Shown here in pieces: positions 28,876-38,332 of a DNA stretch of 64,000 bases. The stretch is from Marinobacter panjinensis (GTDB lineage Bacteria; Pseudomonadota; Gammaproteobacteria; Pseudomonadales; Oleiphilaceae). Every line of letters begins with the position of its first letter. Positions within the stretch are counted from its first letter, which is position 1. The notes beneath the pieces were generated by a model, which saw only the letters and a list, made by a program, of their open reading frames with translations, was not told where the DNA came from and did not search any database. A program made the position numbers and the translations under genes. The stretch is from the NCBI RefSeq assembly GCF_005298175.1, contig NZ_SZYH01000001.1, positions 1,426,001-1,490,000 of the forward strand, in the 5' to 3' direction.

Positions 28876-30923
28876 TTATCCTCCTGCTGCGGGTAAACAA
28901 GACGCTCGCCGGAGGACACGGGTTTGTGGGGCCGCAAGAGGCGGAACAATCTGACTCTGGCAGGCAAACCAGCGATTAGCGTTTCGAAGCTGTTGTAATG
29001 GGCAGAGTAATGTATATAGCGCTGAAGAAGCATTTCTAAATCCTCGTTGGCAAGCGATGGAGAGTCATTTCCGGCGAGGACCTGCTCAAGCAATCGACCG
29101 TGAATATCGGCCAGTTCCGTAGGCAATTCCAAATCAGGCCGATCAGGAATTTCCCTTAATGGCAAACCTGCTTCTACTGCCAATCGGTGCATTAATCTCA
29201 AGGCCACCCTCGAGTATTCTCCTCTCACTTGCCTTACCATTCGCAAAGCAAGGTCCACCTGCCCATCCGGTGCTGGATGCGCCTCACGATCTGTAAAAAT
29301 CTCAAGAACGGATTTACCCTCGGGCCCTAGGTCCGAAGGGCGTGCATACAACTCCTCAGACTGTCGAACTGGCAGGCTGTACTGTCCGATCCATCCTTCT
29401 GCAGCCACTTCCTTGCGAAGCAGTTCCAGGTTATCCCATTGCATGGTTTGCTCAGGTCGGGACAACCGGGTCCGACTTACCGGGAGCATGGGACTGACCA
29501 GTACCTCTTCCCTTTGGTTGTCGCTGTATCCACCGCCAATATCGGAATGAGCACCGGGAAGTGCAATCTCCCGGAAATTGTCGGGCAAGTTCCCCTGCTG
29601 GTCGCGTAAGCTATTCAACGCAAAGTTCTTACGACGCTCGTGCATTGCAGTCAGATGCACCGCCTGACCAATGTCATCAGGGTCAAGATAGAGTTTCACA
29701 GGGCTATTTTTTTCATTGTGAGCAAAAAGGTCACCAGAGGGCCAGTTAGCGATTCCTGCAACACAGTCGAAGAGCGCAACAAACCGGATACGTACTTCAT
29801 CCGGCCAGGAAATCCTATTCTTCTCGAAGGCTTTCGCCAATTCTCCAGAACGACCAAGCCTAATTTCGTTGGCAGCATGACGCGCGGCGGCGGCACCTCG
29901 ACTGAAGCCAAACAGGTCAATTGTCATTCGATCAACCGACCTGCCCCGAGCATCCATCAGCACCTGCTGTGATAATTCCGAGAAGGCCCTTTCAACTTGC
30001 CTGATAACACCAGAATTTCCGAGTCCAGTAGCAGCCCCATAAACATTGTCGTCGCTCCCCGTTTTTGACCCTACGCCTGGTTCATAGACAGCATAGCGAT
30101 ATTTGGTGATGCCATCCGACACCACATTGTCGCTGGTGTATAAGTCTCTGAGTTTCGCAACATTACTGGGTTCATTTGTGTAGCTTGCCCCGGACATCAG
30201 CCCTATTCGACGCTCGCACTCGTCCTGATTAATCTCTTCGTTCTCAAAAGGGGCCAGACACTCTTTCTCCAACTGCTCCGCAAAAACCCGGGTGTTCGTC
30301 GCATTGTTCAAAGTCCCATCTGTAAAAATCCCCACCTCTAGATGTATACCGTGCTGTTCGTCCGAGTTTTTACTGGTACTGGAAGTAGCAGGAAGCGGCA
30401 TCACAGAGGCGGCGCTCCCCAGAGGTAGTGTCGGCGTGCTTCCAGATGACGACTGTCTCTGGCGGTTTTCGGCGTGATGCCGGATTTGCATGTCGATGCC
30501 GAATGTCCGACTCCGGAATCCACCAATTCCCGCGGGATTGCTGCCACGCAACTGCTCCGGGGTAACCGCCCATTCGTTCAGCTTTGCCACGTCGTTTTCG
30601 AGGAATGCGCCAACAATCAGCGTGTTCACTTTCCACTGGCCACCGCCAGGAAAGTGTTCGCCGGGCTGCCAGGAAACCACCGGGGACACTGGAAAGCCGT
30701 CCACGGGGCCATGGACCAGCAACAGCTCACCGTTGCGAACCTGGTCCTGGAGGGTATCGGAATAGCCATTGCGCCCATAAGGCTTGCGCGGAAGGTCCTG
30801 CGGTAGCTGCAATGCGGAAAACGGGTCGGCCAGCAGGTGCTGAACCTTACTGGCGGCCAGAAACGGGCTTTCAATACGAGGGAGATCATACGCGGTCAAA
30901 TCCCTTGACCGAACAAGTTTCAT
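28872..30923 (-). CDS. DUF2235 / Tle1-like phospholipase effector candidate
   Basis: Alpha/beta-hydrolase of the DUF2235 family, which includes the type VI secretion phospholipase Tle1. From the ATG at 30923 (AAGGAG eight bases upstream; a GTG at 30932 is poorly spaced) it has 683 residues. The hydrolase starts near 195 with EVGIFTDGTLNN. Nucleophile Ser341 sits in LFGFSRGAAAARH, an Asp in VALFDCVAG (about 386) and the His in LPGAHSDIGGGY (about 459). The first 195 residues, ending in a Ser/Pro-rich linker, are unassigned and may handle delivery. No vgrG, hcp or other secretion gene is in the window. Base composition is visibly poorer in GC than its neighbours. It starts 48 bases after parE. 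Confidence 0.78.
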   Translation of the reverse strand: MKLVRSRDLTAYDLPRIESPFLAASKVQHLLADPFSALQLPQDLPRKPYGRNGYSDTLQDQVRNGELLLVHGPVDGFPVSPVVSWQPGEHFPGGGQWKVNTLIVGAFLENDVAKLNEWAVTPEQLRGSNPAGIGGFRSRTFGIDMQIRHHAENRQRQSSSGSTPTLPLGSAASVMPLPATSSTSKNSDEQHGIHLEVGIFTDGTLNNATNTRVFAEQLEKECLAPFENEEINQDECERRIGLMSGASYTNEPSNVAKLRDLYTSDNVVSDGITKYRYAVYEPGVGSKTGSDDNVYGAATGLGNSGVIRQVERAFSELSQQVLMDARGRSVDRMTIDLFGFSRGAAAARHAANEIRLGRSGELAKAFEKNRISWPDEVRIRFVALFDCVAGIANWPSGDLFAHNEKNSPVKLYLDPDDIGQAVHLTAMHERRKNFALNSLRDQQGNLPDNFREIALPGAHSDIGGGYSDNQREEVLVSPMLPVSRTRLSRPEQTMQWDNLELLRKEVAAEGWIGQYSLPVRQSEELYARPSDLGPEGKSVLEIFTDREAHPAPDGQVDLALRMVRQVRGEYSRVALRLMHRLAVEAGLPLREIPDRPDLELPTELADIHGRLLEQVLAGNDSPSLANEDLEMLLQRYIHYSAHYNSFETLIAGLPARVRLFRLLRPHKPVSSGERLVYPQQEDK

Positions 30924-30971
30924 CGTCACCACTCCTTGCTGACGTTGTTGTTTAAGCTGTTGCGGACACCA

Positions 30972-32867
30972 TCACACTTCGATGTCTGCCATATTGCCGT
31001 AGGTTTCCAGCCAGACCCGGCGATCGGAGGCGCGCTTTTTGCCCAGCAGCATATCCATACGGGCGTCGGTGTCGTCACCATCGGCAATGGTGAGCATCAC
31101 CAGCCGGCGGGTATCCGGGGCCATGGTGGTCTCACGAAGCTGGAGCGGGTTCATCTCGCCCAGGCCCTTGAAGCGGGTGACCGAGATTTTGCCACGGCGG
31201 TTTTCCGCTGCCAGGCGGTCGAGGATGCCCTGCTTTTCATGCTCATCCAGGGCATAGAAGGTTTCCTTGCCCAGGTCCACCCGGTACAGGGGCGGCATGG
31301 CAACGAACACATGGCCAGCAGCGACCAATGGACGGAAATGTTTGACGAACAGAGCACAGAGCAAAGTGGCGATATGCAGCCCATCGGAGTCGGCATCGGC
31401 GAGGATGCAGATCTTGTTGTAGCGCAGGCCGTCTATCTTGTCGGAACTGGGGTCTACCCCGATGGCAACGGCAATATCGTGGACTTCCTGGGATGCGAGG
31501 ATCTCCCCGGAGTCCACTTCCCAGGTGTTGAGGATCTTGCCCCGCAGTGGCATCACGGCCTGGAACTCCCGGTCGCGGGCCTGCTTGGCAGAGCCGCCGG
31601 CGGAGTCACCTTCCACCAGGAAGAGTTCGGAGCGGTTGCTGTCGCTGCCGGAGCAGTCTGCCAACTTACCGGGCAGTGCCGGGCCAGACGTGACCCTTTT
31701 CCGGGCGACTTTCTTGCTGGCACGAAGACGGCGCTGGGCGTTGCTGATAAACAGCTCTGCCAGCATTTCGGCAACGTCGGTGTGCTGATTGAGCCACAGG
31801 CTGAAGGCATCCTTGACCACGCCGGAGATGAATGCGGCCGCTTCCCGGGACGACAGGCGCTCCTTGGTCTGGCCGGAGAACTGGGGCTCCTGCATCTTGA
31901 AGGACAGCACGTAGGCACAGCGCTCCCAGATATCTTCCGGAGACAGCTTCACGCCCCGGGGCAGCAGACTGCGGAACTCGCAGAATTCCCGCATGGCTTC
32001 CAGCAGGCCGGTGCGCAAGCCATTAACGTGGGTGCCGCCCTGGGCAGTGGGGATCAGGTTGACGTAGCTTTCCATCACCGCTTCGCCACCTTCCGGCAGC
32101 CACTGGATGGCCCAGTCGACAGCTTCCTTGTTACCGGAGAAGCTGCCGGTGAAAGGCTCCAGAGGTACCGCTTCGATGTCAGCCAGTTCGGTACGCAGGT
32201 AATCCCGCAGCCCGCCCTCATAGCACCACTCGTCCTTGTCGCCAGTCTGCTCCTGCAGGAAGGTGATGTGCAGGCCTGGGCAGAGCACGGCCTTGGCACG
32301 GAGGTTATGGCGCAGACGACTGACGGAAAATTTCGGGCTGTCGAAATAGCTGGGGTCAGGCGTGAACTTCAGCCGGGTGCCGGTATTACGCTTGCCAACG
32401 GTGTCCACTACCTCAAGGTCGGTTTGCTTGTGGCCATTGGCGAACGTCATCCGGTGCAATTGCCCGTCGCGTTTGATCAGTACCTCAAGGGTCGTCGACA
32501 GGGCGTTGACCACCGACACACCCACCCCGTGCAAACCGCCGGAGAAGTTGTAGTTGCCCTGGGTGAACTTGCCGCCAGCGTGAAGGCGGGTAAGAATCAG
32601 TTCCACACCGGGCACGCCATGCTCTTTGTGCATGTCCACCGGCATACCGCGGCCGTCATCTTCGACACTGAGCGAGCCGTCGCTGTGGAGGATCACGTCA
32701 ATCCGGCGGGCGTGGCCTGCCAGAGCTTCGTCAACGCTGTTATCAATGACTTCCTGGGCCAGATGATTGGGGCGACTGGTGTCGGTGTACATGCCCGGGC
32801 GCTTGCGTACCGGGTCCAGACCACTAAGAACTTCAATGGCGTCGGCGTTGTACTGTTTCTGGCTCAT
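30972..32867 (-). CDS. parE: DNA topoisomerase IV subunit B
   Basis: ATPase subunit of topoisomerase IV. The 631-residue protein begins MSQKQYNADAIEVLSGLDPV. GHKL ATPase motifs are EVIDNSVDEALAG, VEDDGRGMPVD and GLHGVGVSVVNALS. The TOPRIM domain follows with FLVEGDSAGGSAKQARDREF and ILADADSDGLHIATLL. The end, VWLETYGNMADIEV, matches the short gammaproteobacterial ParE. It lies downstream of the PrcB-like gene with a 114-base gap that probably holds its promoter, and upstream of the Tle1-like gene. parC is about 10 kb away on the same strand. Confidence 0.97.
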   Translation of the reverse strand: MSQKQYNADAIEVLSGLDPVRKRPGMYTDTSRPNHLAQEVIDNSVDEALAGHARRIDVILHSDGSLSVEDDGRGMPVDMHKEHGVPGVELILTRLHAGGKFTQGNYNFSGGLHGVGVSVVNALSTTLEVLIKRDGQLHRMTFANGHKQTDLEVVDTVGKRNTGTRLKFTPDPSYFDSPKFSVSRLRHNLRAKAVLCPGLHITFLQEQTGDKDEWCYEGGLRDYLRTELADIEAVPLEPFTGSFSGNKEAVDWAIQWLPEGGEAVMESYVNLIPTAQGGTHVNGLRTGLLEAMREFCEFRSLLPRGVKLSPEDIWERCAYVLSFKMQEPQFSGQTKERLSSREAAAFISGVVKDAFSLWLNQHTDVAEMLAELFISNAQRRLRASKKVARKRVTSGPALPGKLADCSGSDSNRSELFLVEGDSAGGSAKQARDREFQAVMPLRGKILNTWEVDSGEILASQEVHDIAVAIGVDPSSDKIDGLRYNKICILADADSDGLHIATLLCALFVKHFRPLVAAGHVFVAMPPLYRVDLGKETFYALDEHEKQGILDRLAAENRRGKISVTRFKGLGEMNPLQLRETTMAPDTRRLVMLTIADGDDTDARMDMLLGKKRASDRRVWLETYGNMADIEV

Positions 32868-32981
32868 GGGAAGGAAATGACTCCACGGGTTTGTAATTAA
32901 GCTGGGCCATAGCTTAGGGATTCACGGGGAAAGATCAACGGTTGATTTGTGCGGGTGAGGACCAGCGCAGCTGCCGGGCTG

Positions 32982-33470
32982 CTATCGCGGGCGTGTGATG
33001 GTATCCATGCCCATGCCGGACACCCTGAGCTGCTTCCAGTCTTCGGGGGTGATGGCAATAATGGCGCAGGGCGTGGTCAGCGCCTGGGTGACCATGGCAT
33101 CCAATGCCGGCTTCCGGACATTTAGGGTCAGCTCCAGCACATTGTCAGCGATCTCAGCAGACTCCAGGGTCAGACCATAGCCGCCGGTGGGCTTCTGCCC
33201 CAGCCCCACAAGCACCAGGTGTTCCTGCTCCAGATCAAGACCCCGGAGCTTTTTCATCGCAAGGTTGCCGGATGGCAGACGCCCGAGCTTGTCCAGCTCA
33301 CTGGCATTGCTGATATAGACCAGCCCCGGTGCCGTCAGGCCGCAATGGTCGGACTCCGTCACCTGCCGTGCCAGCGGTGCACCACTGGCAGTTGCCGAGC
33401 GATTAACCGCGCATCCTGCCACCAGTGTGATGGCGAGGGTCAGGGCTGTCATATGTAGGAAACGCATCAT
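32982..33470 (-). CDS. PrcB-like lipoprotein
   Basis: A 162-residue lipoprotein with signal MMRFLHMTALTLAITLVAGC and lipobox Cys. The C-terminal half resembles the PrcB_C domain: EHLVLVGLGQKPTGGYGLTL, then a strand pair and TTPCAIIAITPEDW. PrcB is known from the Treponema denticola dentilisin complex, where it assists a subtilisin-family protease. Here the ATG at 33470 shares a base with the stop of an upstream subtilase gene (TGATG), so the two are coupled. Start choice is between two adjacent ATGs and a TTG at 33473. Function as protease partner is inferred from context. Confidence 0.7.
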   Translation of the reverse strand: MMRFLHMTALTLAITLVAGCAVNRSATASGAPLARQVTESDHCGLTAPGLVYISNASELDKLGRLPSGNLAMKKLRGLDLEQEHLVLVGLGQKPTGGYGLTLESAEIADNVLELTLNVRKPALDAMVTQALTTPCAIIAITPEDWKQLRVSGMGMDTITRPR

Positions 33471-36097
33471 CAACGGTCGTTCTCCAGGCTGCGAATTGGC
33501 ACGTCATCCTGCTCTTTCTCACCGTCGGACTTCAGGCGATAGCCTTCGAACCCGACCCGTGGCAGGCCCATGGCAGCAATCGTAGGCCGGCGGAAACTGG
33601 TGCTTAACCTTACCCCGCTCAGCGGCTGGTCGCCAATGACGATTTTCTCAGGCAGGCCATTGACCGGATATTCGGCGCAGGCTTCACCGTTCTCGCAGAT
33701 CAGGCCATTGTTGTCGATGTCGGTGCCAGCCACCAGGAAATACTCCCCCGGCTCGACCTGGTCAAAGGCGAAACGATACTGGCCGCCACTTGCGGATGCC
33801 ACTACTTGCTCGATGGTATCTCGGTTGTCATCGGCACTGACCAGGAGCACATAATGTCTGCCTGCGTCCCGCTCGTCTGCCGAAGTACCCAGCCGCAGGG
33901 AAACCGGGACCGTCAGTGTCGTGGGGGTGCCCGTCTCCGGGTTGTAGGCAATGATCAGATCTGTGGTGTAGCGTTTATTGTCTTCAAGCCCCGATGGATC
34001 CACCGACACAGCGAGCGGTTGTGTCGGGTCGGCGGAGATAGCTCCCAACTGCAGCCAGTCCGCGCCAGGTATTACATCCGTGATTTCGACAGTTTTGTCT
34101 TCTGGATAAACTGAATACTCAAGCTGCGCACTCAGAATGGCCGAATTGAACTGCAGCGCCGACGGAGATGCCCCAAGTGTGATGGGGAAGTTTCCGTCCA
34201 ACGCGGCGTCCATGGCCGCGAGGGCGTTAATCAGGCCGGCACCGTATTCAAAAGCAGGGCCAACCTCTTCCGTCAGAGCACCATTTATTAACAGGCTGCG
34301 GAACTCCCCCGGTGTAATTATGGACTCCCCCTTCATCAGGGCATAGACGCCTGCCACGTGAGGCGCCGCCATGGAGGTTCCCTGAAGGCCGGCATAACTC
34401 GGCTCGAAGGAGCCACTGTCATCCCTGCCCCAGGTGCTGATAATCACATCAGCCGTACCATCCTGATTGGCGTCCCGGCTCGCATCGCCTCCTGGCGCTA
34501 CTACGTCCACGGATTCACCCACATTGGAGTAAGAGGCACGTTTACCACCCCCATCCACGGCCCCGACTCCGATCACGTTGGGGTAAGCAGCCGGATACGT
34601 TGGCTCGTCAGTGCCCTGATTACCGGCAGCAGCCACAATCAGCTGGCCATCGCCGCCAGCCCAGGCTGCATCAATAGCGCTTTTGAGTGCATTACTGGGC
34701 CCGAGACCACCAAGACTGAGGTTGATCACGTCGATCTCGCTTCGACCTGCTGCCCAGTTCACTGCAGCAATCAGGTCCGCGGAAGAGCCTACACCGTCAC
34801 GACCAAGAACCCGCACCGGGTAAATACTGGCTCCAGACGCCATACCGACAATACCTTGGGCGTCATCCACTGCCGCAGCAACGCCGGCTACGTGGGTACC
34901 GTGGAAATTACTGCTTCTGGTCTTGCCGTCGCCGGGGTCGGCGGGATTGGTGTCTCGGCCTGGTTCCTGGTCAATATCCAGATCACCGGACACATAATCC
35001 ATGATCTCACCGGAAATCAATTGGACATTCTTGTCCAGGTCCGGGTGCCAGGCGCCGCCGGTTGTCGGGGGCGATCGAAACACACCAGTATCAAACACTG
35101 CGATACCGATGCCCAACCCTACGTCCGGAGCCGCCTGCCAGGCCATCGCGGCCCTTGTCAGCGGCAAATTCCATTGCCGGTCATAAAGCGGATCGTCGTC
35201 TGGCGCAACCTGCTGCGAAGTGTAAAGATAATTAGGCTCGGCGGCAGCGACGCCGGGTTGCTCACGAAGCTCCCGTATCCAGTCCAGGGTATCCTCGCGA
35301 GCATCCTCCACCTGGCGGGTGCTCATGGTGGCGAGGTTTCGCGCGCTGTCCCTGCGCATCAACCAGGCGCCCCTACCCAGATCCCGCCGTTCAGACACCG
35401 CCATGGCTGCGGCCATAGTGCCGCTGCTGGGGTCTGACTCGAAACTCACGATGGCTTCATCCACCACGAAAGCAGGATCGGTATAGCGGGTGTTCATAAC
35501 ACTGGCGGAAGCCCGGTCCGCCAGTGTGAGAACGTAGCGGAACGGAATACCGCCGGTTGTGCTGACTTCTATCAGGTATGAGCCGGTCTCGAAGGTATTT
35601 TCGAGAGTAATCGTCAACGGCATCAGATCACTGGAAGTGGCTGGGGCAACCGCATCAACCAGCTCCCCATCCTGCTGCTTCAGAATACGCAGGGTTCGGT
35701 CTGGCAATGGCGCATTCTGATCCGGCGACAGGAACACCTGCACAGCTATCCGGTCGCCAGGCGACAGTTCCGTCGCGTACAGATCCACAGGATCGTTAAA
35801 AAAGTTGAACAATCCAGGGTTAGCAGTGCTGTAGGTGCCACTGTTAAAACTGAGGTAACCTCCCACCGTAGCCCCTGCAGGCAAGGCCTGGACCGATCCG
35901 GGCGCGCCATTGTCCACCGACTGGTCAAGGCGGATGTCATCGGCGGTGTCGGAATCCACCCGCGTTCCGCTTTCTATATCGATAACACCGGCCACATCAG
36001 GTGGATTTTCAGCGCCGCCACCGGACCCTCCGCCACCACAGCCCGATAACAGCAGCAAGGACATCAAACCAGCAGTGACAGGGACATTCCAGATCAT
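33470..36097 (-). CDS. Lipoprotein subtilisin-family (S8) serine protease
   Basis: Predicted envelope-anchored or secreted subtilase. The frame opens at 36226, but a terminator lies over that point; the ATG at 36097 gives MIWNVPVTAGLMSLLLLSGC, an ideal lipoprotein signal with Cys20, and 875 residues. A Gly-rich tether follows. A propeptide-like region (about 210-290) precedes the catalytic domain (about 310-620), whose triad is Asp336 (IGIAVFDTGVF), His399 (NFHGTHVAGVA) and Ser575 (GTSMAAPHVAGV), with the oxyanion Asn in VAAAGNQG. Two C-terminal beta domains follow. It is coupled to the PrcB-like gene downstream. Confidence 0.88.
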   Translation of the reverse strand: MIWNVPVTAGLMSLLLLSGCGGGGSGGGAENPPDVAGVIDIESGTRVDSDTADDIRLDQSVDNGAPGSVQALPAGATVGGYLSFNSGTYSTANPGLFNFFNDPVDLYATELSPGDRIAVQVFLSPDQNAPLPDRTLRILKQQDGELVDAVAPATSSDLMPLTITLENTFETGSYLIEVSTTGGIPFRYVLTLADRASASVMNTRYTDPAFVVDEAIVSFESDPSSGTMAAAMAVSERRDLGRGAWLMRRDSARNLATMSTRQVEDAREDTLDWIRELREQPGVAAAEPNYLYTSQQVAPDDDPLYDRQWNLPLTRAAMAWQAAPDVGLGIGIAVFDTGVFRSPPTTGGAWHPDLDKNVQLISGEIMDYVSGDLDIDQEPGRDTNPADPGDGKTRSSNFHGTHVAGVAAAVDDAQGIVGMASGASIYPVRVLGRDGVGSSADLIAAVNWAAGRSEIDVINLSLGGLGPSNALKSAIDAAWAGGDGQLIVAAAGNQGTDEPTYPAAYPNVIGVGAVDGGGKRASYSNVGESVDVVAPGGDASRDANQDGTADVIISTWGRDDSGSFEPSYAGLQGTSMAAPHVAGVYALMKGESIITPGEFRSLLINGALTEEVGPAFEYGAGLINALAAMDAALDGNFPITLGASPSALQFNSAILSAQLEYSVYPEDKTVEITDVIPGADWLQLGAISADPTQPLAVSVDPSGLEDNKRYTTDLIIAYNPETGTPTTLTVPVSLRLGTSADERDAGRHYVLLVSADDNRDTIEQVVASASGGQYRFAFDQVEPGEYFLVAGTDIDNNGLICENGEACAEYPVNGLPEKIVIGDQPLSGVRLSTSFRRPTIAAMGLPRVGFEGYRLKSDGEKEQDDVPIRSLENDR

Positions 36098-36212
36098 AAA
36101 AGGCTCACAAGGCAACATCGTAGACACGCGAGAACAGCTCCCTCTGTTTTCCCACATGGTATCTGATTGACGCTGGTAACACCGGATACGTTGCAAACAT
36201 TTCATCAGATGC

Positions 36213-36250
36213 AAAAAAACCGCCATCAGGTTACCCCGAAGGCGGTTTCT
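36213..36250 (-). terminator. Rho-independent terminator of the TRAP operon
   Basis: On the minus strand GAAACCGCC (complement 36241-36249) pairs with GGCGGTTT (complement 36217-36224) and is followed by a run of T. It lies 17 bases past the permease stop codon and is the most canonical terminator in the window. It spans the extreme 5' end of the longest subtilase frame, which argues for the later start chosen there. Confidence 0.85.
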
Positions 36251-36266
36251 TTATAGTGACAATTGG

Positions 36267-38318
36267 TTACAGCGCGTAGAACAACAGTGGCACAAAGGCA
36301 GCGGTCAGCAGTGTCGGCCCCATCACCACCAGTGGCAGCAACAGGCGCTCATAGCGGTGCCAGAAGGATCCGGTACGCTCAGCTGCCAGCACCTCGGTTT
36401 CGCCAACCACCTGTCGTGTCAGTAGGTGGTTCAGTGCCACCGGCGGGCTCAGGTAACCCAGCTCGAAGGCCACCAGGCACACAATCCAGAAATGGAGCGG
36501 GTCGATACCCAGCTGGATCGCCGGCTGCGCAATGGTGGCAGACACCAAAATAACCGCACCAAACGGATCCATCACCATTCCGATAACGGTCAGCATCACT
36601 ACGATCACCAGCATGGCAACCCACGGGCTGGTCAGGTTTTCCGGGAACAGCGCGTGAACAATGTCGGAGCGTTCCAGAATACCACCAAGGCAGATCGAGA
36701 AGCCGATCAGCGCCAGCAAGGCACCAATATGCACGGCGGAGTCACTGGCTGCAGCCGTGCTGCGCATCCAGAAAGCCCGGCCACGGGATTGCCCCTGTTC
36801 ATCATGGTCCTTTCCGGAATCCAGATAGACCAGTGCCAGCATCACCAGCGGCAGAATCATCGGCGCGCTGTATTCATTGAATCCAAGCCCGAGGATCAGC
36901 CAGATGGCAACGATAACCACGGCAGCAACGGCTGCGTAGGGCGCCAGTGGCCGCAGCTCGGCAAGGGATTTCCTGAATGCTCCAGGCGCCGGGCGGGGTT
37001 TCCAGTTGCCCTGGGTTTTACAGACAACCACGGAAAACAGCGTTGCCGACATGAGGAACACCCAGAAGCCCCAGCCGTACATCTCGGAGGTGGTCACCTC
37101 CTTGTTCAGGGCCGCAACCACCACAATCAGTAGACAGGGGTTCAGAACCACACCCAGGCTGCCGGACATGGCGGTCGTGGCCAGTGACAGCTGGCGCCCT
37201 GCGCCGCTTTTGCGCATCTCGTCATAGACGACGCCACCGACGGCCAGGATAAAAATACCCGACGCGCCAGTGAAGGCGGTGGGAAACGCCGTGGCGAAGA
37301 TCATCACCGAGGCCAGCATGGGCGCAGGCAGATGGTACGGCTTGATCACATTCAGCAGCAGTTCCGGAATCCGGGTCTGTTTGAGGGCCATACCCACCAG
37401 CACGTAGAGCCCGATGTTGATAAACATGGACGACAGGTTGGTCATCATGCCGAAGTAGATGGCCAGGCCAGAGGAGTACCCGTCAACAAACAAGAAGTAA
37501 CTCATGGCAATCAGGCCCATGGCGCAATACAGGGGCAGAACCAGGCCCGAGGATGCTGCCAGCGTTCCCGCCCTCATTCGCGCCGGTACCGACAGGAAGC
37601 GCACCAGATTGATAACCATAAACAGGCCAAACACAGCAGCCCAGGCGTACTGCAGCACCATGGCGTCTTCCGAGCCAGGGGATGACGACAATCGGTCCAC
37701 GTAGGATAACAGCGAATACACCATCAGCCCGTTTACCACGAACTGCATGCCCTGGCTCAGGCGCCACTCGGCGCGGTTGCGGGGCAGTCTCAGCGCAATG
37801 TGGTCGGCATCCAGCGCGGAGATGGCGGCAGCCATGGCGAACATGGCAATGAACAGGAACTTGGTCAGCTCAATGTTATCCAGCAGGAAATCGGCGAAGC
37901 CCTGCTCAACAGCTTTGAACACCGCCAGCGCGTCGGTGGCGTGTTTCTGGTTCTCCTGGTACCGGAAATGTGCTTCCTGACAAAGCGCCAGATTCTTTTC
38001 CAGGGATTTGCGGATCGCATCGGGGTCCGGTGGCGAACTGAACAGGTCATCCGGGTCCGGCTCATAGGCCTCAACCCGTTTTTCAACCTCTGCATCGACA
38101 TCCATGGCCAGCCTGCATGTCGGCTCCGTGGCATCCGGGTCCAGCAGGTAATAGTTCGGCCAGGTCTGCTCACCCACCCACAGCATGCGCGAGTGGAGCG
38201 AGTTGCCCATGCCCAGAAGAAGCGTGAAGATAAGGAGCAGCAGGAGAATAACCCCATGCAACCGATGCACGGGGTACAAGGTTTTCGAGCCTGCGGCTGA
38301 TAATGCTCGCCAGTTCAT
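36267..38318 (-). CDS. TRAP-type large permease with extra N-terminal membrane domain
   Basis: Inner-membrane transporter of the TRAP/IT superfamily, 683 residues. The C-terminal 400 residues look like DctM: FATAFPTAFTGASGIFILAVG, GSLGVVLNPCLLIVVVAALN and MDPFGAVILVSATIAQP. Before it lies an unusual region: one helix (about 20-40), a hydrophilic acidic segment (45-140) and further helices at about 155-260. These may replace a separate DctQ subunit, but DctQ homology could not be confirmed. The gene follows the binding-protein gene after 14 bases. Substrate unknown. Confidence 0.78.
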   Translation of the reverse strand: MNWRALSAAGSKTLYPVHRLHGVILLLLLIFTLLLGMGNSLHSRMLWVGEQTWPNYYLLDPDATEPTCRLAMDVDAEVEKRVEAYEPDPDDLFSSPPDPDAIRKSLEKNLALCQEAHFRYQENQKHATDALAVFKAVEQGFADFLLDNIELTKFLFIAMFAMAAAISALDADHIALRLPRNRAEWRLSQGMQFVVNGLMVYSLLSYVDRLSSSPGSEDAMVLQYAWAAVFGLFMVINLVRFLSVPARMRAGTLAASSGLVLPLYCAMGLIAMSYFLFVDGYSSGLAIYFGMMTNLSSMFINIGLYVLVGMALKQTRIPELLLNVIKPYHLPAPMLASVMIFATAFPTAFTGASGIFILAVGGVVYDEMRKSGAGRQLSLATTAMSGSLGVVLNPCLLIVVVAALNKEVTTSEMYGWGFWVFLMSATLFSVVVCKTQGNWKPRPAPGAFRKSLAELRPLAPYAAVAAVVIVAIWLILGLGFNEYSAPMILPLVMLALVYLDSGKDHDEQGQSRGRAFWMRSTAAASDSAVHIGALLALIGFSICLGGILERSDIVHALFPENLTSPWVAMLVIVVMLTVIGMVMDPFGAVILVSATIAQPAIQLGIDPLHFWIVCLVAFELGYLSPPVALNHLLTRQVVGETEVLAAERTGSFWHRYERLLLPLVVMGPTLLTAAFVPLLFYAL

Positions 38319-38332
38319 GGAGGATCAGCCCT

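Noticed and set aside
30936..32900. 654-codon plus-strand frame opposite parE
   Set aside because: Mirror frame of a high-GC gene; parE on the minus strand has complete ATPase and TOPRIM motifs.
34358..35437. 359-codon plus-strand frame inside the subtilase gene
   Set aside because: The minus-strand subtilase catalytic triad lies in exactly this region; the plus frame has no family features.
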